The notes under the pieces: model-generated
Told to the model about the DNA's origin: nothing
Databases searched by the model: none
What the model saw: the letters and a program-made list of their open reading frames with translations, nothing else
Translations under genes and position numbers: made by a program
NCBI GenBank assembly: GCA_017562135.1
Contig: QEYB01001046.1
Span: forward strand, 5,456,001 to 5,520,000
Direction of reading: 5' to 3'
Origin: Dipylidium caninum
Taxonomy: Eukaryota > Platyhelminthes > Cestoda > Cyclophyllidea > Dipylidiidae
Length of the DNA stretch: 64,000 bases
Part shown: positions 26,701 through 40,787 of the stretch, one piece after another
Layout: each line of letters opens with the position of its first letter
How positions within the stretch are numbered: the first letter of the stretch is position 1

Positions 26701-29700
26701 CGGAAGTGGGGTATCTGCAAGGATAATTAGAAAAAATAAGTATATTGTTAAGCAGAGTTTGGTACCAAGACATGCTATCAAAGTAGTCATAACTGAAAAG
26801 GGGTTTGACAACAATCCCCTTAAATTGATTTACATGCAAAAAAAGTAATTACACAATCTTTTTGAGTAAGCAAATGATGTAGGATACGATAGAATTGAGC
26901 CAAAAGTTCTTCACTCGGCTCGAGATCATGCTGTTCAATTATTACTCTCTTCAAAGTACTAATTGCCAGTTTCTTCCCTTCAATGAATTCAGAGGGCATT
27001 TGTAGGATCTGTGAAACGGAACAGGAAAGAGCGGCAGTAAATCGTGCTACCACGCATCTAAAGAAAACGTGTCATCTTAACCGGAAATGTAGTACCTTCA
27101 AGTAGACAGGGACGAGGTAATTGATAGGAGGCCGTTTAGTTGGTGGTTTTATTGTTCCGTCAGACTCCACCTCTAGTGGTTGATACGAGTCGATGGCGAG
27201 GAGGGAGTTAGTTAAAGAATCGAGATACATGAAGACATCAGCAGTTACCGAGGGGTTAGGTAGGTGAGTAAAATCACCCAATAGCCCTAGAAAGCGACGC
27301 CAACAGACCGTGGCAGATTCAACGTTCCAGCCCAACTCTCTTCCGCCTGCTAGCACGCTGACCCCTCTTAGATACTCCTGATCCGGTTTCTTTAGAGTTT
27401 GCGCCTGTGAAATTCCTGTGAATTAAAGGATGCGATAAAGACACAAAAATGCCAGCCGTAACGTAGATGCCACACAGGGTAGGTAATTTTACCTGAACGC
27501 ACAGAATGGTATATATTCATTAGACAGTACATTAGATGACATCCATTTGATACGACGACCTTTATTTCCAACTACCCAGTCAAGTTTAAAAACGTTTAAA
27601 AATCAGTGGAATATGTTTAAATATGATTCAACATAACTCGAGTTATTGCTTTTGAAAATGAAGTCGAAATCAGATAAAATACGTTATATTAACAAATATA
27701 AGGGGATTGCTTTTTAAATGTTGGGTAAATGCTCACTTTCAGTGGAAATTGTGCACGTTATTTCGGTGGACGGCTCATTCTCTAAAGGTAAAAATGAGAA
27801 CAAAATTGACTATTCGTCATCCACAAAAGGGCCGATGAAAAAGAAACTCACCTGCGAAATTGTGCATCCGGGACACATCATCCATCATGGTCTGAACAAA
27901 AATCAAGACTCCGGAGATAATGAATAGACAACGACCGTTATAAAACCAAAGCACTTTATAAGATTAAGAATGATATTACCTAAACATACCAATCCATTGA
28001 ATACGGACAGAGGGGAATGTTAACTGAATGGAATAGGTTAGCAGAAAGAGGGTGCGGTATAATCGAAATTCTTCACATTGTGCTAAGCATGTAATATATG
28101 TATCAAATAATGAGAGTGATAAAAGGCGCCCACCAATGTTGGCAGACGGCAACTAGTACATATATTGCGGATGAGCCATGTTAAAAAAAAGTTTAGCGAC
28201 AACAAAAGCGAAGACACTTGGGCCAATATTCTAGTGTGATAAAAAGGGCCAGATTTTCCAGTAAAATCTTCTTTGAATAAAATAGCTTTGAATAGTACCA
28301 CATAAGAAAACTAAGTGCAACAAAGTTAACGTAGTGCTAAAATTTGGCTTAGCTTTAAGAGCTGGAAGTTAATATCGGAAACTCTGCATGAGTATACAAT
28401 GGCAATACCGAAATTTTGTTAATATGCCGGACAAGAAAGGAGCACCGCCAATGCAAACTCCAAACGCTTTCCAAGAGAAAAATGGAAAAGTTCTTTCTAC
28501 GCGAAATTCTAAGTAGACATTCTATAATTACATGCAGAGACTGGCGAATTTTAGGCAAATGGTTTTCACACTGTATGTAAATAAAATGATATAAATAGCT
28601 ATCTGAGTAATGAAAAATTGAGTAGGGGCATCAGTTAATCTCTATAAAGATAAATGCATCGAAAAGCAAATATCGTGTTTCAAAAGCGTTCAATGAGGCA
28701 ATTAGTCACAAGAAAACTCTCCCACATGAGTGGAGACTGCTAATATCATGAAATACTATGGTAAAACAGCATATACTCTTTAAAGGTACTATACCCCAGA
28801 AGTTAGAAAAAAAGCGGAAAATAAGGTGCAGCATCGCATTTCAATTTTTCCCAGTCTGTAAGTAAAACTGTAAATGGAATTCGGCATTATCGGGACAGTT
28901 TTTAAATACATTAACCAACCTTTAACATGAGCAAAATGTAATTACCAAGAAAACATGTGGGAAAAGATGAATATGTCTTAAAAGATTATTAAATATACAT
29001 ACATGACTGAATTTAATCTGGGATTCTTTCGTGTAGAACTCAGTTTTCTCGAAGTCTGGAGCATCCTCGGAGGTAAGATTATCGGCAGAGTAGAAATGAG
29101 CCTTATTCATAAGCTTGTTGCCTGCATTTTTTGATGCCAATGTCACATACACCTCGTTCCCTTTTATAGAAGCATCGTTTGTCTTAGTCTGGATGGAAGA
29201 CGTAAAATTGCGATCTTCTGAGGGCTAAAATAAAAAGGGGAACTTCCAAGACATTGTCTTGATCTGTAGATGTTCGATACTGAAACATCGGGAGCGTAGT
29301 CACATAAAATACCGTAAGCTACGTACGTAGTAGTCTACATCACTACTGCATCCATCGTAAGAAGCGGATGTTTCTTGATAAACAGTACCCATTCCATCCG
29401 TAGCACTTAATGATTCGACGGTTGCGTCGAAGCCCACCGTGTCGGCTTCATCAAGACAAGTGGCCAAATTGAATTCTACGCCTAGTACCTCCTGATCCAA
29501 AATTGGAAAACTAGTTTCGGTGGAAGCGGGAGAATTCAAATTGATGAGTTCCTGCTTATTCGTCGACTTCGTGGTGAGTGGGCTCGAAGAATCACCATCA
29601 ACAATCGTGGCTAAAAAGGAAACGCATACCATGTTATCCACGAGAGCAAAACTGTCAACCAATACATAATCACAAAAACGTAATAAATCAAATTCAACCG

Positions 29701-32700
29701 CTAAAAAGGCCGAGACTGATATAAAAGAAAAGAGGGTAGAGGACGTGGGTAGAGTTGATCATACTGAGCAAAATAAATCTCGAATCAACACCCTTAATTG
29801 GCAATGTAAAACAAGAAAGTGACTTGCAATACTTAATCTGATATACTTCGAAAAGGTACAAAGTCGAAACTATGGCGCGAAGTAATAAAAAAGATGTGAT
29901 AGACAATTACTCAAGTATTTTGGAACCATAACGTAATGACTCACCGTCAGCAGAATCTCGTCTTCCTCTTGCGACAAACCGCGATGGACACGTGTATTGC
30001 GAAGTGGGGCCCAATTTACCTAAAAAGTAATCAGTAATAACCGAAAACTTCCAAAAAAACTCGGAAATACGTGATAATAAAGAAATTGTAATTGATGTTG
30101 CGAAATAGGTTGTGAGAGATCAGAGCTCATCAAGATAAAAAAAAGTTTATCTAATCTATCAGTTTAGCGTTGAAAACTACACGAAACTCGTCAAAAAATG
30201 GACAAATAGAAGTAACAATTACGTAAATTGCATAAAATGTAATTACACGTAGGAAATGGAAATTAGTGGAATCAAAACCGTCTCAACAATTATACATCAG
30301 TGACTCTTTACAATTTTCAAAATATTTTTCAATTTTACTCAAGATTAGTAGCTAAATTGATCGGGTACGCATTGCTTGGTAAAATATAATGTTGAAAAGT
30401 GAGCGCAAATTAAAAAAAAGAAAACCTGAAAAATTCGAAAGTAGAATCCAAAAAGAGTAAGAGAATTAAAGATAAAATCACTGTACATACGAGGAACACA
30501 ACTTAAAAATTAGAGGTTATGCGAGATGGTCGTGTATGCATGTGAAACATGGTCCTGAAGCGACAGCTTGAAGAACAGCCAAATACACGATTTATTCAAA
30601 TACATCACGAGAAATAGAATTTAGACCGAAATATGTCGTGGAGATACGATTTAAATAAATAAATGAAGTAACAGAAAAAAATATGACGCTTAAACACTAG
30701 GTCAGGATAAGGCTGCAAACATCGTTAGAGATTTGATATGCAAACATCGAAAAGCAGAGTGAGAAATGTATTTCTAACCTAAAATGCGCCTCCCTCTTTT
30801 TGTCTTTTCATCGGGTAGGGGTTGGTTAGGTCCACACCAAAAACTATTTTCCCCAACTGGCGTGTAAGCAAGTCCATAGCCTTCTACAATGCAAAACGCA
30901 CTATCAATAACTATTCATTAAATCATAAAAAAGGTTACATAATAATAGTCCCCAACAAATAAAAGGAATAACGAAGACAGGTTTAGTGTATCAAGGCGGG
31001 ATATCAAAACTGGTGTTAGCAGTTGAGCCGATAGAAATAAATAACCGGTAGAGTACTGAAGAAAAAGAGATTAAGACTCAGCACTCCACAATAAGAACTC
31101 TTGCTGGTTTATATGAATTATTTACTCGATGAACATTCTGAACAGCATTTAGGTCAAGTAACTAACCACCCATTCTTGAACGAGGGCCGGACAATTTGGT
31201 GATTTTGAGTAAATAGTCAGACACCGATCCCAGGCAGCGGAGGATATTGGCGCAGCAAGGGTTGCATATATGCAGGCCGTGTTGAGGGTCTAGATAAATG
31301 CGCACACAAAATAAACTAAAACTCGCAGGTAAACATGTTAAAAGCGGTAGGCCCCAAAAACCTAGATAGTTAATTGTCTTTTGCTAATAAACAGTTTTTG
31401 TTTATTAGAACTCTTAAATATTAAATGAAAATAATAAAATAGTTTATAAGAAAGCGATTCAAAAGTGAACCACCACATCCGAAAAAACTAAACTCTAAAC
31501 CCAGAAAGAAATTGAAGCAGAAATCTATTGAATAACTGCCTTTTATTAATAAAAATTTAGTGAAAAAGACTTGTGGTACTATTGCCTGACAAATCATTAG
31601 GCGGATGTACACACGAACAAGAAGCCAATTACGAGTGCAAACAGATTTATGAACTTCAGCCATATTGAATGACTTGGAGAATAGAATGCAAAATAATATG
31701 AATTAGAACACAAACGTATATATACATATATAGATATAATACGAGAGCAAAAAAAAAAATCAATGCAAATGTATTGAAACCTCATACAATGAACAAAGTA
31801 AGGTAGCCGAAATAGTAATGTTGTAAGGTTAGAACGTTTACCTGGAACACTTTACCCAAAAGTTTGTCATTGGACACCCAATGAAAATCAAATTTGTCCG
31901 TCTGGTAGATTTTTGACATCACCTCCGAAATCACATCCATCAGGGTTAAGAGTAACCTCTCCCTAACAAAAGATAGAAGTGGTGGCAAAAGATGGTGTCG
32001 CGATCTTGCATAAAATGTATGTAGGGCAGAAGACTCAAATGCGTACCGAAAAAAAGTGCATAAAAAACCACGAATTTGACAAGTTAAAGATCATAGAAGT
32101 TGGTGAAATGACTCGTTATGTAGGTGATCTGGCAGAAAATATACACAAATATGATTTAGTAGAAATTCATGGAATCTAACAACACTCAGTATTAGTTGAA
32201 AATCGCTGTAATAGCGTGAAACGGGCTATTATACAAAAAATATAAGAGGTATGACAAGTTATGTTGGATAGTATCTAGCAAAAATAAGCGCAAGCGGAAC
32301 AAGGGAGGATAGTGCTCACCAACTTTCGGTGCTGAGAGCATTAGATTGTGTCAAGGGTCGGATGATGGTGTCAAGGATCAGAGTACATAGCGAGATCTGT
32401 TGAGTGACGAAATCCACCAGTGTTTCCTGCACTCTGTCCGTCAACTCAAGGGTTACCGCACAAGGTGGTGGGCAGATGCGGAGGAAAATGTGCGCCAAAT
32501 TTGTAAACATCACCTAATGCGAATGCACGGGTTAGGATGCATAATCTTTCTAACAATTTATCACAATGACCTTGGTGAGCTGTATGAAACGGTGTGGCGG
32601 TGTATTAATTGTTCGTCTTTCTCCTTAATGTATTTTCAGCCTTAACGGCCCATATGAGAGGAATCGAGGAGGGAGTAAAAGCGAACGACAGCGAATTATT

Positions 32701-35700
32701 AAAACCGATATACTGCCCAAAAAAATAAATAAAGTAAAATTAGCATGCATTCCAAGAAAACGTTTGTTAACAATATCTGATACGTTGTAATTTCAATCGC
32801 ATTGGAGGAAAACCGGCGCGTACTCCGTCTAAAATGGTAAATTAGTTTCAACATGTCATAAAGAACTGTGGCTGAAATGTCTACTTAAGGGAATAGATGC
32901 CATAAGTTTCAATATAGAATTAACATGTATGATGATGAAATGAGAGGTGGAAGTGGAGAAATGGCTGATTGTAAAGGTACATGCCATAGAATGTGTACAA
33001 AAAAGTCAAGTTTAATTGTGCTCTCATAAACATTAAACATTAGATTAGCATGAATCACTCATATTAAAAAAAGTAATTTAAGAAAAGTTACTCGAAGGTA
33101 ACGAAAAGTTGGATTTAAAAAATGTAGTTAAAGATATTATGTTTACCAGACTGTCAATAAATAGGCCAAAGTGGGGCCGGCGACTAAGTAAAAATACTTA
33201 AGTTACAAAAGTGGATCAAATAGAAGGTAACTAACTTGATAAGTTTTTTGCAAACATCCGCCAACATCACCGTAAGAATACGATGGAAGTGACTGGTGTG
33301 TTGACGAGATGGGTGAGTTATTGGGTAGCTTGCACGGACCCTTAATAGGAAGAATAACCGGTAGACCTGATTCGCGACGACGCCTCATGTCTTTGAGATT
33401 TGAACTTGGACTAATGTTTGATTTTGACGTAACCTGAGATTACAAGATTCCGTGGAAAATTTGACGTATAATGTAATAATCGTAAGTTTTAACATAAAGT
33501 CAACCCTTTTGTGATTGTTTTGAAACCATTTCCAAAGGACAAAATAGTGGTGGAAATGACGTCGCCAACTCCGAAACCGATCAAATTTAGAGACAATGAA
33601 GAAAAAGGAGGAATGTAGTTTGAATTACAATGAAACGTGACTGTATGCAGTCCACCAAAGTGAAGGGCAAAAATTTTAACTTGTAATATTCACTTCCCCA
33701 CAAATCGTTCAGCAATGAACATTTAAGGTAATTCACAGAAAATTTACTCCGTTCGTTTATAATGCACGGGTATAGCTAGTGCGGTGAAGTACTAATGCTT
33801 GTAAAATTTATCACGCGCATCAGTCACTGTCGGATGAACTTCAGATTTAACTCAGACAGATATTCTAGTTTTAAATCCAATTCTTCTTAAATCCTATTTT
33901 TATTGCAGCGTAATAAAATTAAGGCTAACAAAACCGCACAAAACGTCTCCTAATGGTTGACTTGTATAAGTACCATCTAGTACGATTTTGAAATTTTTTA
34001 TTTAAATCGTGACTTTAAACAATGATACCGATGAAGAAAAATAATTGATCAATTTGTAAGTAATCAAGGTGAAAATTCTAACCACGAAGATTAATGAAGA
34101 GATAGGCAGAAAAGCGTGCACAATAAAAAAATTTATCAGACGAAGATTGAAGCAGAAGAGACTAAGAACCGGTTTACCACTGACGCCTTAGAATCGAAAG
34201 GTTCAACAAAAACTATGACTCACTTTTGTTGAGATGTACGAGGCCTCAGAACCCTTCATAAAAACTGGATTTTCCTAAGTTAAGGAAAAAACTACCTGGT
34301 AAATTAAAAAATCTATTAATGGTTCGAAATAGTTAAATAAATGTACTCACACTACGTGAAAAACCACCCATTACGCATAACAAAAATCGTACTGTTGCCA
34401 TAGAGGTCAAAAAATTGCACACAAAGCGACAATAAAAGACAATAAATGCAATTAAGCTTGTCGCTTAAAAACAACTTTTACGTATGCAAAAATAAAACTA
34501 ATACTGAAAATGTCTCAGCCTTCTACAGTTTGTGAAGACTGTAGAGAGATGAAAAATAGGTTGTCAATTCCTCAATCTACGGCGTCTTTTCTCGAGTAAA
34601 TTTTAATTTTTGAGTAAATTCCGCGAAAGCAATTTGAAGACGCTCTAAATTGAGGGAACCGGTTTCGTTTAAGGTTCACTCCGATACATTGGTAATATAA
34701 AAGAATTACTTCAAAATAATTCCAACTTACACAAGAATCAATGATTTTTTGTTAACACCAAAATACTCTAATGAAAATCTTTCTAGAAATCGAAAACAAG
34801 CATTTACGACAGATGTGAGTGTATATATCTAAGACACGATCTATTACGCTGTCTTTGATAATTGCCCATTTGTTTGCTTTCACAAAGTAAAAACTTTGAA
34901 CCAGGTACGTTTGCAAGTTACATAAGGAAGTTGGTGGATCCTAGATCCTGATACTAATATAGGGACACAGAAATGTAAAACAGGAGGATCGTAGAAAATC
35001 AGTACAAGTAGTTTTGAAGCAGTTAAAATATCACCAATCTAACACTAAACCAGCATAATTAGTAGCATTGTAATTTAAGGCAGATACTCACCTGTAGCCA
35101 TGAACGGTAGACAAGAATGAGACAAAGGAGCGCCTTATATCGATCAATCGGTAGTAAAGAAGCATGGTAGAACACTGCATGAATAAGATTGATATTTTGT
35201 CGTGAATAGAAGAGAACGTCACGTACTCGACTGATCTACAAAAAACCATTTACAACTTGAAAATATAATTTTACCGACACTTAAAAAATATGAAAAACAA
35301 ATTAACTATAAAAAACAAACGTTAGGTACCAACCAGGTACGCAATCATGCTTATTTGAGAGACCTTTATTAACTAGAAGCCTTTAATAATACGGATCGCT
35401 TGTCCCTATATTTTACAGCGAGCAATAAAGACAATTGTTAATTTTATACTTCAATTTTTAATTACAATCAAAAACTGGGACGCCCGTGCTCCGAACTTAA
35501 CTTGAGACATTTATGGAGTGCATAATTATAATAGATGCGAAGCATATAGGAGAATGATTTGGCTTAATCGTACAAAATGGCAGAAACTCATTCAAGCAAA
35601 TAAAGCACGAATTTTCCGAAAACAAAAATATATGAATAGCATGCGGAGAGAAATTCATGCACTGGGGAAACTACGAGCAAGGATAAAATATTGGACAACT

Positions 35701-38087
35701 CAGAATAAAGTGATTGACGAGTTTGGACGAATAACAAAAGTCATTTAGGAGAAATAGAACACGTTTAAATGAAAAACATTGTAAAACCGGAAATTTAAAA
35801 GGGCACTAAGTGAATAAGGTACCACTTAACACAAGCATGAAACAAAGCTGAAGCCGAAAGTAGATTTAATGCCAGGTAAATTGGTCTTGTATAAAAATGG
35901 GAAATGGACTAATTGAAAAAGACCCTATAGTCTGAGGCAAGATCACAAAAAGAGTAAAAAATTCACCATCGCAAGTGAATATTCAGAGCCCCATTCTGGC
36001 AAGGTAGGCAGAACAGGTTCCCAGGAAGACAGTCCGATGGGGTGCCATTACTACATGCTCAGCAAAGTATCCAGGAACCGTTTGACGAATCTCCATGATA
36101 GACAAATTTGTGATAGCGGTTGAGTTTCGACGCTGATGCCGCTGAAGAGGTGATATAACAGAAGACGCCGTCTGAGAATGTTGCTGCAGAAGTGACGTTT
36201 CGCCACATGAAGTAGATACAGGCGAATCTATAATGGAAATTGTTATACATGGACGGGTGTTTTGACAATGTGAAAATAAGCACAAAAAGTTCAGTAAAAA
36301 GCTTTAACTGAACACAGTGTTAATAAAAACTGAAAAGGTGACGATAAAAAAACTAACCAACAGAGAGACCGATGGCTCGCTGTTCTTGTACGTTGGTACT
36401 AGAACGCGGATTGTCTGTTTGGCTGTTTAGGTCGATTCCCGAGGTGCTTCCTTCACTGGAATTAGGATTCCGAAATCCTGATCCATCACCAACCACTTGC
36501 GTACGCAAGTCGCTCACGCTGGAGCTAAACCTTTGAGAATATAAACAAAGCCTGTCACTTACATAGAAGTTGACAGACCTCCGAGTCAAGGACAGACAAA
36601 ATGTATAAGCTAAGTGACGATAACCTTCCCAAAAAAGTTACCTCAAACTGGGTACAAACGCACGCGGACCAGTATATAAAAAGTCAGATAGCCACCGCAC
36701 GACCTCTTCTTGGTAAATAGCAAGATTAGGGGCGGGGATGATGTAACCATCAGGAGCGAGGGTATAGTCGGAAGGATTTGTCATCCCTGGTAATACGCCC
36801 CCGTCATAAAGACTGTATTTCGCAGAAATCCTGGTGAAATATAGAGTATACACAGAAAATCCATAAAATGTAGCAAAGTTCTGAACTTATGAAATTACTT
36901 GGGAAATATAGCAGGAAAGTAGTATTTCTTGAGCTGCTCAAAGATGAACCAAAAGCACATGGGCCTTCTGTCGAAAGCATTTAAACACCACTGAATTTTA
37001 TCCACCTCAGAGACCGCAAACCGAAGAAGGTACCGAAGAAGGATATAATTTCTTCGCTATATAAAAAACAAATCATATACATTATCTTTGTTCAGCGAAC
37101 CAAAGAAAACCTTTAAAAATGTCCGGAAGCCGATAGAATTTCAAAACCAATTTACCGGTTTATATGAAATATCCGACACAAAATGAGAAACTTCAACTGA
37201 TGAGCAATTCAAGCACAATGATCCACATCTTTTATAATGGAACCAACGACAAGTAACACATCCAGGCTTATTAAATAGCAAGATTCACCAAAATTCAAAT
37301 ACCTCGCTAGTTGGCAGAGTAGATGAGTCAGATGAAAATGATTCCAACTTTGAGTGAAATGCTACATTCCGGATTAATTTCTGATTACTTGCATCGATGT
37401 TAGATGAACGATAACTTCGCGCATTGCCTAAACGGTCAAGTGTTAGCAAATGAATTACATTTTCTGAATTTGAAAGCATCGTATAAAGCACCAAGTACGG
37501 GAACAAGGTGAATAAACAGATCGGTGCAATCAGCAACTGCATTCTCTCCGAGTATTTGGTACCACAGGAGGAATATTCTTATTCCGTTCACTTGGACCGG
37601 TAGAGCGTTTAGCGAAGACAACAGCTCCTGCACAAGATGAACTAAATTTTATTATAAATCGTGTCAAAATACGGATGCAATTCAGTTGCCACTGCGAGTT
37701 AAAACGCTCCGGAAGATAAACCAACAGTTTCTACACAAATTAGTCCCATTAACGCAAAGTTACTTCGAGAATAAAGAGTTGGAAATCCGCCTCCTTGTAT
37801 GAAAGTGTAGAAACTGGGATAATCAGAGAAAGTGAGTGTTACTTTTAGATTTAAGCTCAGTATCAAAATAATCGAAGAAATTTTGAAATATTTCGGAATG
37901 ATGTTCCTCTAGAAATTTTTGTAACTCAGACGTCGGCAAGTTTTCTAAACGTAAGGAAAATTGTAATAACACCATTACCGATCAAGAGCTTTAAGTGCTT
38001 GACCTTTTTGGTAACTTCCTTAGTATATAAAAATTTTCGCTTTGAATTTTCTTCAACAAAGTCTGCCCTCTTATACCTGCGAAACAT
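20799..38087 (-). CDS. RALGAPA1: Ral GTPase-activating protein subunit alpha
   Basis: RalGAP alpha with RALGAPB forms a tuberin-like complex that inactivates RalA/RalB. The gene spans 17 kb. The start at 38087 (MFRRYKR) aligns with the MFSKKPH start of human RALGAPA1. First exons: 38087-37979, 37944-37843, 37813-37764, 37730-37673 and from 37641, with introns of 34, 29, 33 and 31 nt; joined, they give KHLKLLIENLP, LFILEKLLVYLPERF and GIRIFLLWYQ with no gap against KHLRIVIEN, LFIFEKILQLLPERI and GVRLFLLWLQ. Later landmarks: LKKYYFPAIFP (about 36900), LLLTLMDVISEVM (about 31940), CWRRFLGLLGDF (27356-27072), the 27053-26820 and 25649-25299 exons, GRYPLVGA (about 24000), RVIVRDVAGKYSWD (about 23330). 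The Rap/RalGAP domain runs from YIGPGQEGKHEILSNQ (21911) through HVSTRMPS and LGNDEVMVIW, which keeps the catalytic Asn thumb, to FEERYFYLQSII and a stop at 20799. Several middle exons are not resolved. Confidence 0.9.
34523..34658. repeat. inverted repeats inside a RALGAPA intron
   Basis: CTACAGT (34523-34529) and ACTGTAG (34538-34544) form a small hairpin. Next to it, 34568-34588 and 34637-34658 are imperfect inverted copies (about 17 of 21 positions match, with one gap), separated by 48 nt. The pair could be the ends of a decayed MITE-like element or an intronic hairpin; I see no target-site duplication. Confidence 0.45.
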
Positions 38088-38653
38088 CCTTTTTAGGATA
38101 ACGGTCGATATTTCATCGGTATAAACAAACGGATCTTTTACCCTCACTTGTTATAATTGATAAATCAAAACTTTACTGAATATATATTAAAATGAAGCTA
38201 ATTTTTACCGCTTGTGCTTTAACCTCCGCTAACACTCGTGCTTAGATGACCAAACGTATATGCATACGGCGACCTCCCCCCCCCCCCCGGTACTCACAAT
38301 CGGTAAAACAGGTTTTGCATATCCCGACCGCCCCACCGAGCTAGAGTTTCTGCACGGAATAACTTAACCCGCGTCACCGATAGATGGGAAGGCACTGCCA
38401 TCCAGTCAGCTATCTTAGTCTTTACATAGGAAAGCCGCCATTGCGGGATTCCCTCATAAACGACCATACGGGAGGCGAAAAACGCTTGTCGACAATGAAC
38501 GAACTGCACAATTTTAACAATATCCCACACTCATCGCACCCGCCTCACAAGCTTCAAAAAGGCATCCCCACGTATAAACCGAAAAAAAAGTTAACTATAA
38601 TTATTCCGGCCGCACAAATAGGAAAAGAGATGGTATCCCTGAAGGATTTGTTT
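38088..38653. other. intergenic region between tandem PGAP2 and RALGAPA
   Basis: The two genes are both on the minus strand with 566 bp between the PGAP2 stop and the RALGAPA start. The region holds a run of 13 C. Open frames on both strands overlap each other between 38294 and 38662 and look like chance. The RALGAPA promoter should be here. Confidence 0.5.
38276..38288. repeat. homopolymer run of 13 C
   Basis: Uninterrupted C tract (G on the transcribed strand) about 190 bp upstream of the RALGAPA start codon. Length is probably variable and subject to sequencing error. Confidence 0.85.
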
Positions 38654-39911
38654 TTACAATGAAAATTGGTTACAATCCATCACCGAAGGAAAAGAGCGGA
38701 CATTTGAATCGATGAGTGTTAAGGGCAAATCCCCAATGACTTCGACCACGCAATAATGAAAGGCTATGTTGGCCACTATGAAAATGTGTTCAAAGAGCGA
38801 GAAGAGAGAGTAAACTAAAAAGGGCACCAATGAAGTATCATTTTTTGCAGAAACCAAATGAAAATAAGCATAATGGAAAATAAACACAACTTACGGTGAG
38901 GAACACAATAATGATTGTGAAATAAGTAGCAGACAGCAGAGAGGAATACAGATATGGTCATCGCAACATAAAATTGCCTCTTTCTCTTGAACATAGTTAT
39001 CTAGAGTGGTATTTTTGCATTTTTCTTACTATTGATGGATAATCCCGTTGAATACTTTTCAAGATATACAGGTCTAGTAGTCCAAAGAGGGCGCACGACA
39101 TGACGAAAAGCCCAAAGGCATTACGATGTACGGCTATTAAATGCATTTTATCAAAATATAACGAATCTAATGATAGAAAACAAACGATACAATAGATACA
39201 TTTAAAAAAAACGGTAAATCATGCAAAGACTCGTAAGGTTAGTCACAATCTTGAGGAGAAAGAAAAAATTTGTATTCGTGGGATATGCTGCACTACATAT
39301 TCAATAATGAAAAAAGTAAAGTATATGTGTTTTATATCTTACCAAGACTGCAAAAAAGCATAAATGGCGTCTTCGTAATCAGTTTTTAATCCAAAACCAA
39401 ATATCTTGGAGTTAAGTAAAACTTGTGACAGACTTACAGAAATGCTCTCTTGAAGTAAATATTGTTAGTGAGAAAAGGCAGAGTATTTCAAACAAATGCA
39501 CCCAATAATGAGCTTGAAGGAAAAAACTCGGACGTCTAGGCGTCATTAACTGCGACAAGCTTGAGTTATAGGTAAAATGGACGAAAATTCGGACGGCGCA
39601 CGTGAACCCGATGCTAGCGATCCACATACGTTTTCTGAGACCAGACGCAACAGATGAACTTAAAGAAGGGATATAGTTTGGGATCTGTGAAAGTAAACAT
39701 CATAGCGCATATTGCTCATTACGGCGCAATGTGTACGAGGCACACCAAACGGATCTTCCACCACTGTCCACATTACACAAACGATAAGCGACACGGCTGG
39801 TAAAAACGCCAGTAGTAAGAGAACATTTCTTAACAACATTTTCGATAAGACTTTACTGTCATAGTGTGGACCTGAGGGGGAAATGAAAATGCGTGAAGAT
39901 GAATGAGGCAT
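38654..39911 (-). CDS. PGAP2: PGAP2, post-GPI-attachment to proteins factor 2 (FRAG1/DRAM/Sfk1 family)
   Basis: PGAP2 is a Golgi multi-pass membrane protein needed for fatty-acid remodelling of GPI anchors. Exon 1 (about 39911-39723) encodes the first membrane segment and ends VPRTHCA; a 38-nt intron (39685-39722) follows and exon 2 (39684-39438) begins IPNYIPSLSSSVASG, matching the family's THC(A/G)VPNYLPSVSAAI block without a gap. Exon 2 goes on with further hydrophobic segments (HYWVHLFEILCLFSL). A short exon near 39390-39350 reads ITKTPFMLFCSLG, like IHENAFIVFIASSLG. A membrane exon around 39170-39040 contains LFVMSCALFGLLDLYIL. The last exon (about 38887-38654) has YSLFSLFEHIFIVANIAFH, matching YTIFAILEYTVVLTNMAFH, and ends with a polar tail. 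The 5' end is uncertain: a pyrimidine-rich tract and CAG inside exon 1 at about 39872 could be an acceptor, so the true start may be farther right. Confidence 0.85.
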
Positions 39912-40787
39912 ACTTAATGATAAAAACTACAGATGAGTGTAAATAAAGGTTACTGTCAACGAATTTTGTGCAAATACCGGTATATGGGAAGCTCAAAAAA
40001 CCTATCTAGCATCACAACTCGAAAACATCGAAAACGTATTGAAACCAGAAAACATAAAGAAATTGACAAGAAATATTAACGAAAATACAACGTCAGCACA
40101 CAGAAGACCATCTCTATGAATACTTACCTAAAGGGCTAAACTCATAATCTGCGAAAACCACCCACACGCAAACTCGTTTCGGGCGCAAATGACCTACTCG
40201 GATTTATTAAATGACGCTATAGTGAAACACTCAAACAAAAAATTGGCCTCTTAAGAGCCAATTGAGGCTGTATTTAACGGTAGACGCAAAAATCAAACAA
40301 AATTAATCATCATTAAGAGATTTGTTGCAATTATTAGTAAGATTTTTACATAGTGGCGGTGTAAGAGTTGCACGATTTCATTCGGGAACGTGGAGCGCTG
40401 AAAAGGGTTTGACAAATTGGCCCTCTATTTGATGAGTTTAAATAATTATGCTCTTATTGAACTAATAAACATATTCTTCGAAATGAGTTTTTGAAAATTT
40501 TAACCCCTAACCACTTACTTGGTTGTTAATTCCCACCGCAGCACGCTAGGTCACTTTTAGCGTAAACGTGGGCGATAATATAGGTCATTTAGTAAACTTA
40601 ACTTTCAGTTTGCATATTCGCCACTCTATAATACTAAAATAGTTTGTCTTGTGATCACATGTACCATTCTGTGATCAGTCTTTCTACTTGTCAGGCGCTT
40701 TCTTTAAGCAAATGCGATAAGTCGTGTCCGTGCATACTTTGTACTCCGTTCTCATTCATACTCCTAAGGCCCTCTACCTAAACTTGT
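39912..40787. promoter_or_regulatory. divergent region between PGAP2 and EIF5B
   Basis: PGAP2 runs left and EIF5B runs right from this 876-bp stretch, so it should carry both promoters and 5' untranslated sequence. I see no long frame. GC rises slightly toward 40540-40780. No specific element can be named. Confidence 0.4.

Noticed and set aside
38294..38662. Opposed frames of 78 and 92 codons between PGAP2 and RALGAPA
   Set aside because: They overlap on opposite strands, have no recognisable domain and sit next to a poly-C run in the expected RALGAPA promoter.
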